From positions 1 through 23,124 of the forward strand of contig DATDAH010000224.1 in assembly GCA_036525535.1 (NCBI GenBank): a stretch of DNA of 23,124 bases, given 5' to 3'. The stretch is from DATDAH01 sp036525535. Lineage in GTDB: Bacteria; Actinomycetota; Acidimicrobiia; Acidimicrobiales; DATDAH01. Positions 21,861 to 23,124 of this stretch are shown in pieces. Below the pieces are notes generated by a model that worked only from the letters and a program-made list of their open reading frames with translations, was not told the origin of the DNA and did not search any database. A program made the translations under genes and the position numbers. Position 1 is the stretch's first letter. Every line of letters begins with the position of its first letter.

Positions 21861-21866
21861 TAGGCT
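21861..21866 (+). promoter_or_regulatory. Candidate -10 box of leaderless CoA-transferase promoter
   Basis: TAGGCT fits TANNNT and is followed by exactly 7 nt and then the GTG at 21874, the same geometry as at rsgA. There is no Shine-Dalgarno sequence in the 35-bp gap after the lipoprotein gene. This suggests the gene has its own leaderless promoter instead of depending on readthrough. Confidence 0.45.
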
Positions 21867-21873
21867 CAGCCCC

Positions 21874-23124
21874 GTGGGGGCGCTGGACGGGCTGACGGTC
21901 GTGGAGTTGGGGGGCGGGGTCGCTTCGGCCTACGCCACGAAGCTGCTCGCCGACCTCGGAGCGTCGGTGGGGAAGGTCGGGCCGGGGCGGGGTGACGGGC
22001 TGGGCGCTTACCTGGATGCCGGCAAGACGCTGCTCGACGAACCGGTGGACGCCGACGTCGTCGTCGAGGACCTCGGCCCTGGCGGCCTGGAGGCCATCGG
22101 TCTGGTCCCGACCGGCGCCGTCGTGCGCATCTCGCCCTTCGGTCAGGCCGGGCCCCGAGCCGACCAGCCGGCGACCGAGCTCACCGTGCAGGCGTCGGGG
22201 GGCTGGGTGTCGAACCACGGCATCCCGGGCCTCGCCCCGGTGCGCACCGGTGGACGGGCCCCCGCCTACGTCGCCGGGGGCTACGCCGCGGCGGCAGCTC
22301 TGACCGCCCACCGGACCGCGGCGGCGACGGGCGAGGCGGTGGTCGTCGACCTCTCGATCCAGGCCTGCCTGATCGGGACCTTGCCGTACCCGATGCTGTT
22401 CCAGCTCACCCTCGACCAGATGGGCCAGCGGTTCGGCGAGCGCCGCTACGTCGTCCCCGGGATCGTCCCCTGCGCCGACGGCCACGTCGGCATCAACTGC
22501 CTGACGGGTCAGCACTGGCTCGACGTCTGTGCCCTCCTCGGCCTGCCCGAGTGGGAGAAGCGACAGCGGGAGGTGGTGGAGGACACCGCCTACGCCGACT
22601 TCCTGGCCGATGCCCGTCCGTGGCTCGAGGCCCGGGGCGCCGAGGAGATCGTGGCCATCTGCCAGGCCCTGCGCATCCCCGCCGCCCCGATCGGCAACGG
22701 GGCCAACCTGCCCGGCCTCTCCCAGTTCGCCCAGCGGGGGTTCTACGCCGAGCTCCCCGGCACCGACGTGGTGGCCCCGGTCGCCCCGTACCGGCTGTCG
22801 GCGACTCCGGCGCAACCAGGACCACCGCCTACTCCCGGCGAGCTCGTCCCACCCGCTCAGGACGCCGACGACACCGGATCGGGCGACCTGCCGTTCGCCG
22901 GGCTGAAGGTGGTGGACCTCAGCATCTTCTGGTCGGCCCCCTACCTCTCGATGTACCTGGGCTCGCTGGGGGCGGACGTGGTCAAGATCGAGTCGGTCCA
23001 GCGCCCCGACGGCTTCCGCTACTCGGCGTCGTTCCCCGAGCTGGGGACCGACTGGTACGAGCGCTCGCTGGTGTGGCAGGCCACCAACCTGTCGAAGAAG
23101 GACATCACGCTCGACCTGACGAGC
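21874..23124 (+). CDS. Fused two-domain CaiB/BaiF CoA-transferase, partial (runs off the window)
   Basis: An open frame from GTG 21874 to the last base, 417 codons without a stop. The first CaiB/BaiF domain starts GALDGLTVVELGGGVASAYA (2-21) and runs through VVRISPFGQAGPRA and VDLSIQACLIG to about residue 310. A Pro-rich linker follows, and then a second domain begins at about 337: FAGLKVVDLSIFWSAPYLSM, GADVVKIESVQRPDG, and NLSKKDITLDL at the edge. Complete relatives are tandem fusions of two transferase domains. In the first domain the catalytic aspartate position reads PAYVAG, so Asp is replaced by Ala. The second domain's active site lies beyond the window. The first domain also lacks most of the usual region between the N-terminal signature and the DxxxENFRPG-like motif (only VVVEDLGPGGLEAIG remains). 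It may serve structurally while domain 2 does catalysis. Confidence 0.88.
   Translation, partial: MGALDGLTVVELGGGVASAYATKLLADLGASVGKVGPGRGDGLGAYLDAGKTLLDEPVDADVVVEDLGPGGLEAIGLVPTGAVVRISPFGQAGPRADQPATELTVQASGGWVSNHGIPGLAPVRTGGRAPAYVAGGYAAAAALTAHRTAAATGEAVVVDLSIQACLIGTLPYPMLFQLTLDQMGQRFGERRYVVPGIVPCADGHVGINCLTGQHWLDVCALLGLPEWEKRQREVVEDTAYADFLADARPWLEARGAEEIVAICQALRIPAAPIGNGANLPGLSQFAQRGFYAELPGTDVVAPVAPYRLSATPAQPGPPPTPGELVPPAQDADDTGSGDLPFAGLKVVDLSIFWSAPYLSMYLGSLGADVVKIESVQRPDGFRYSASFPELGTDWYERSLVWQATNLSKKDITLDLTS

Noticed and set aside
1..23124. CRISPR arrays, IS elements, tRNA/rRNA genes, defence systems or toxin-antitoxin pairs
   Set aside because: No periodic direct repeats, transposase motifs, RNA-gene signatures or defence domains were seen on either strand.

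Overview
The window is high-GC DNA with dense, short-spaced genes on both strands and no RNA genes, insertion sequences or CRISPR. Frequent GTG starts, GTGA/ATGA start-stop overlaps, leaderless-looking promoters (TANNNT about 7 nt before the start codon), F420-type oxidoreductases, paired acyl-CoA dehydrogenases and a thiolase-DUF35 pair all point to an actinomycete. An environmental lineage such as Acidimicrobiia is my guess; there is no taxonomic marker here that proves it.

Layout: (1) 20-1854, minus: rsgA (ribosome-assembly GTPase) followed by an F420-dependent LLM-family oxidoreductase, overlapping by 1 nt. (2) 1959-4472, plus: a large FtsX-type ABC permease with no ATPase beside it. (3) 4476-4580, minus: a remnant of an alpha/beta-hydrolase C-terminus. 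(4) 4581-6956: a divergent pair of acyl-CoA dehydrogenases (large, minus; small, plus) around a 54-bp promoter region with a 20-bp palindrome. (5) 6991-8768: a methyltransferase and a convergent EamA/DMT transporter. (6) 8800-13821: a second divergent acyl-CoA dehydrogenase pair. Its minus arm continues into a class III CoA-transferase, a DUF35 OB-fold protein and an SCP-x/Ltp-type thiolase-like protein. (7) 13836-20060, minus: a compact seven-gene run of low-molecular-weight phosphatase, two paralogous short-chain dehydrogenases, zinc alcohol dehydrogenase, PPOX-type flavin/F420 protein, aldo/keto reductase and AMP-dependent acyl-CoA ligase. (8) 20177-21838: a cupin (DUF985) and a divergent beta-propeller lipoprotein. 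(9) 21874 to the window end: a fused double CaiB/BaiF CoA-transferase that runs off the edge.

Taken together the core (4581-20060, plus 21874 onward) looks like a catabolic locus for an unidentified alcohol, aldehyde or carboxylic acid. SDR/ADH/AKR enzymes would oxidise or reduce the oxygen function. The ligase and CoA-transferases would make the CoA thioester, and two large/small acyl-CoA dehydrogenase sets would desaturate it. The thiolase/DUF35 pair, whose catalytic residues depart from true thiolases, could cleave the side chain by a retro-aldol step as Ltp2/ChsH2 does in steroid side-chain degradation. No enoyl-CoA hydratase (MaoC or crotonase) is encoded in this window, so the pathway is incomplete here. 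The substrate cannot be read from the sequence.
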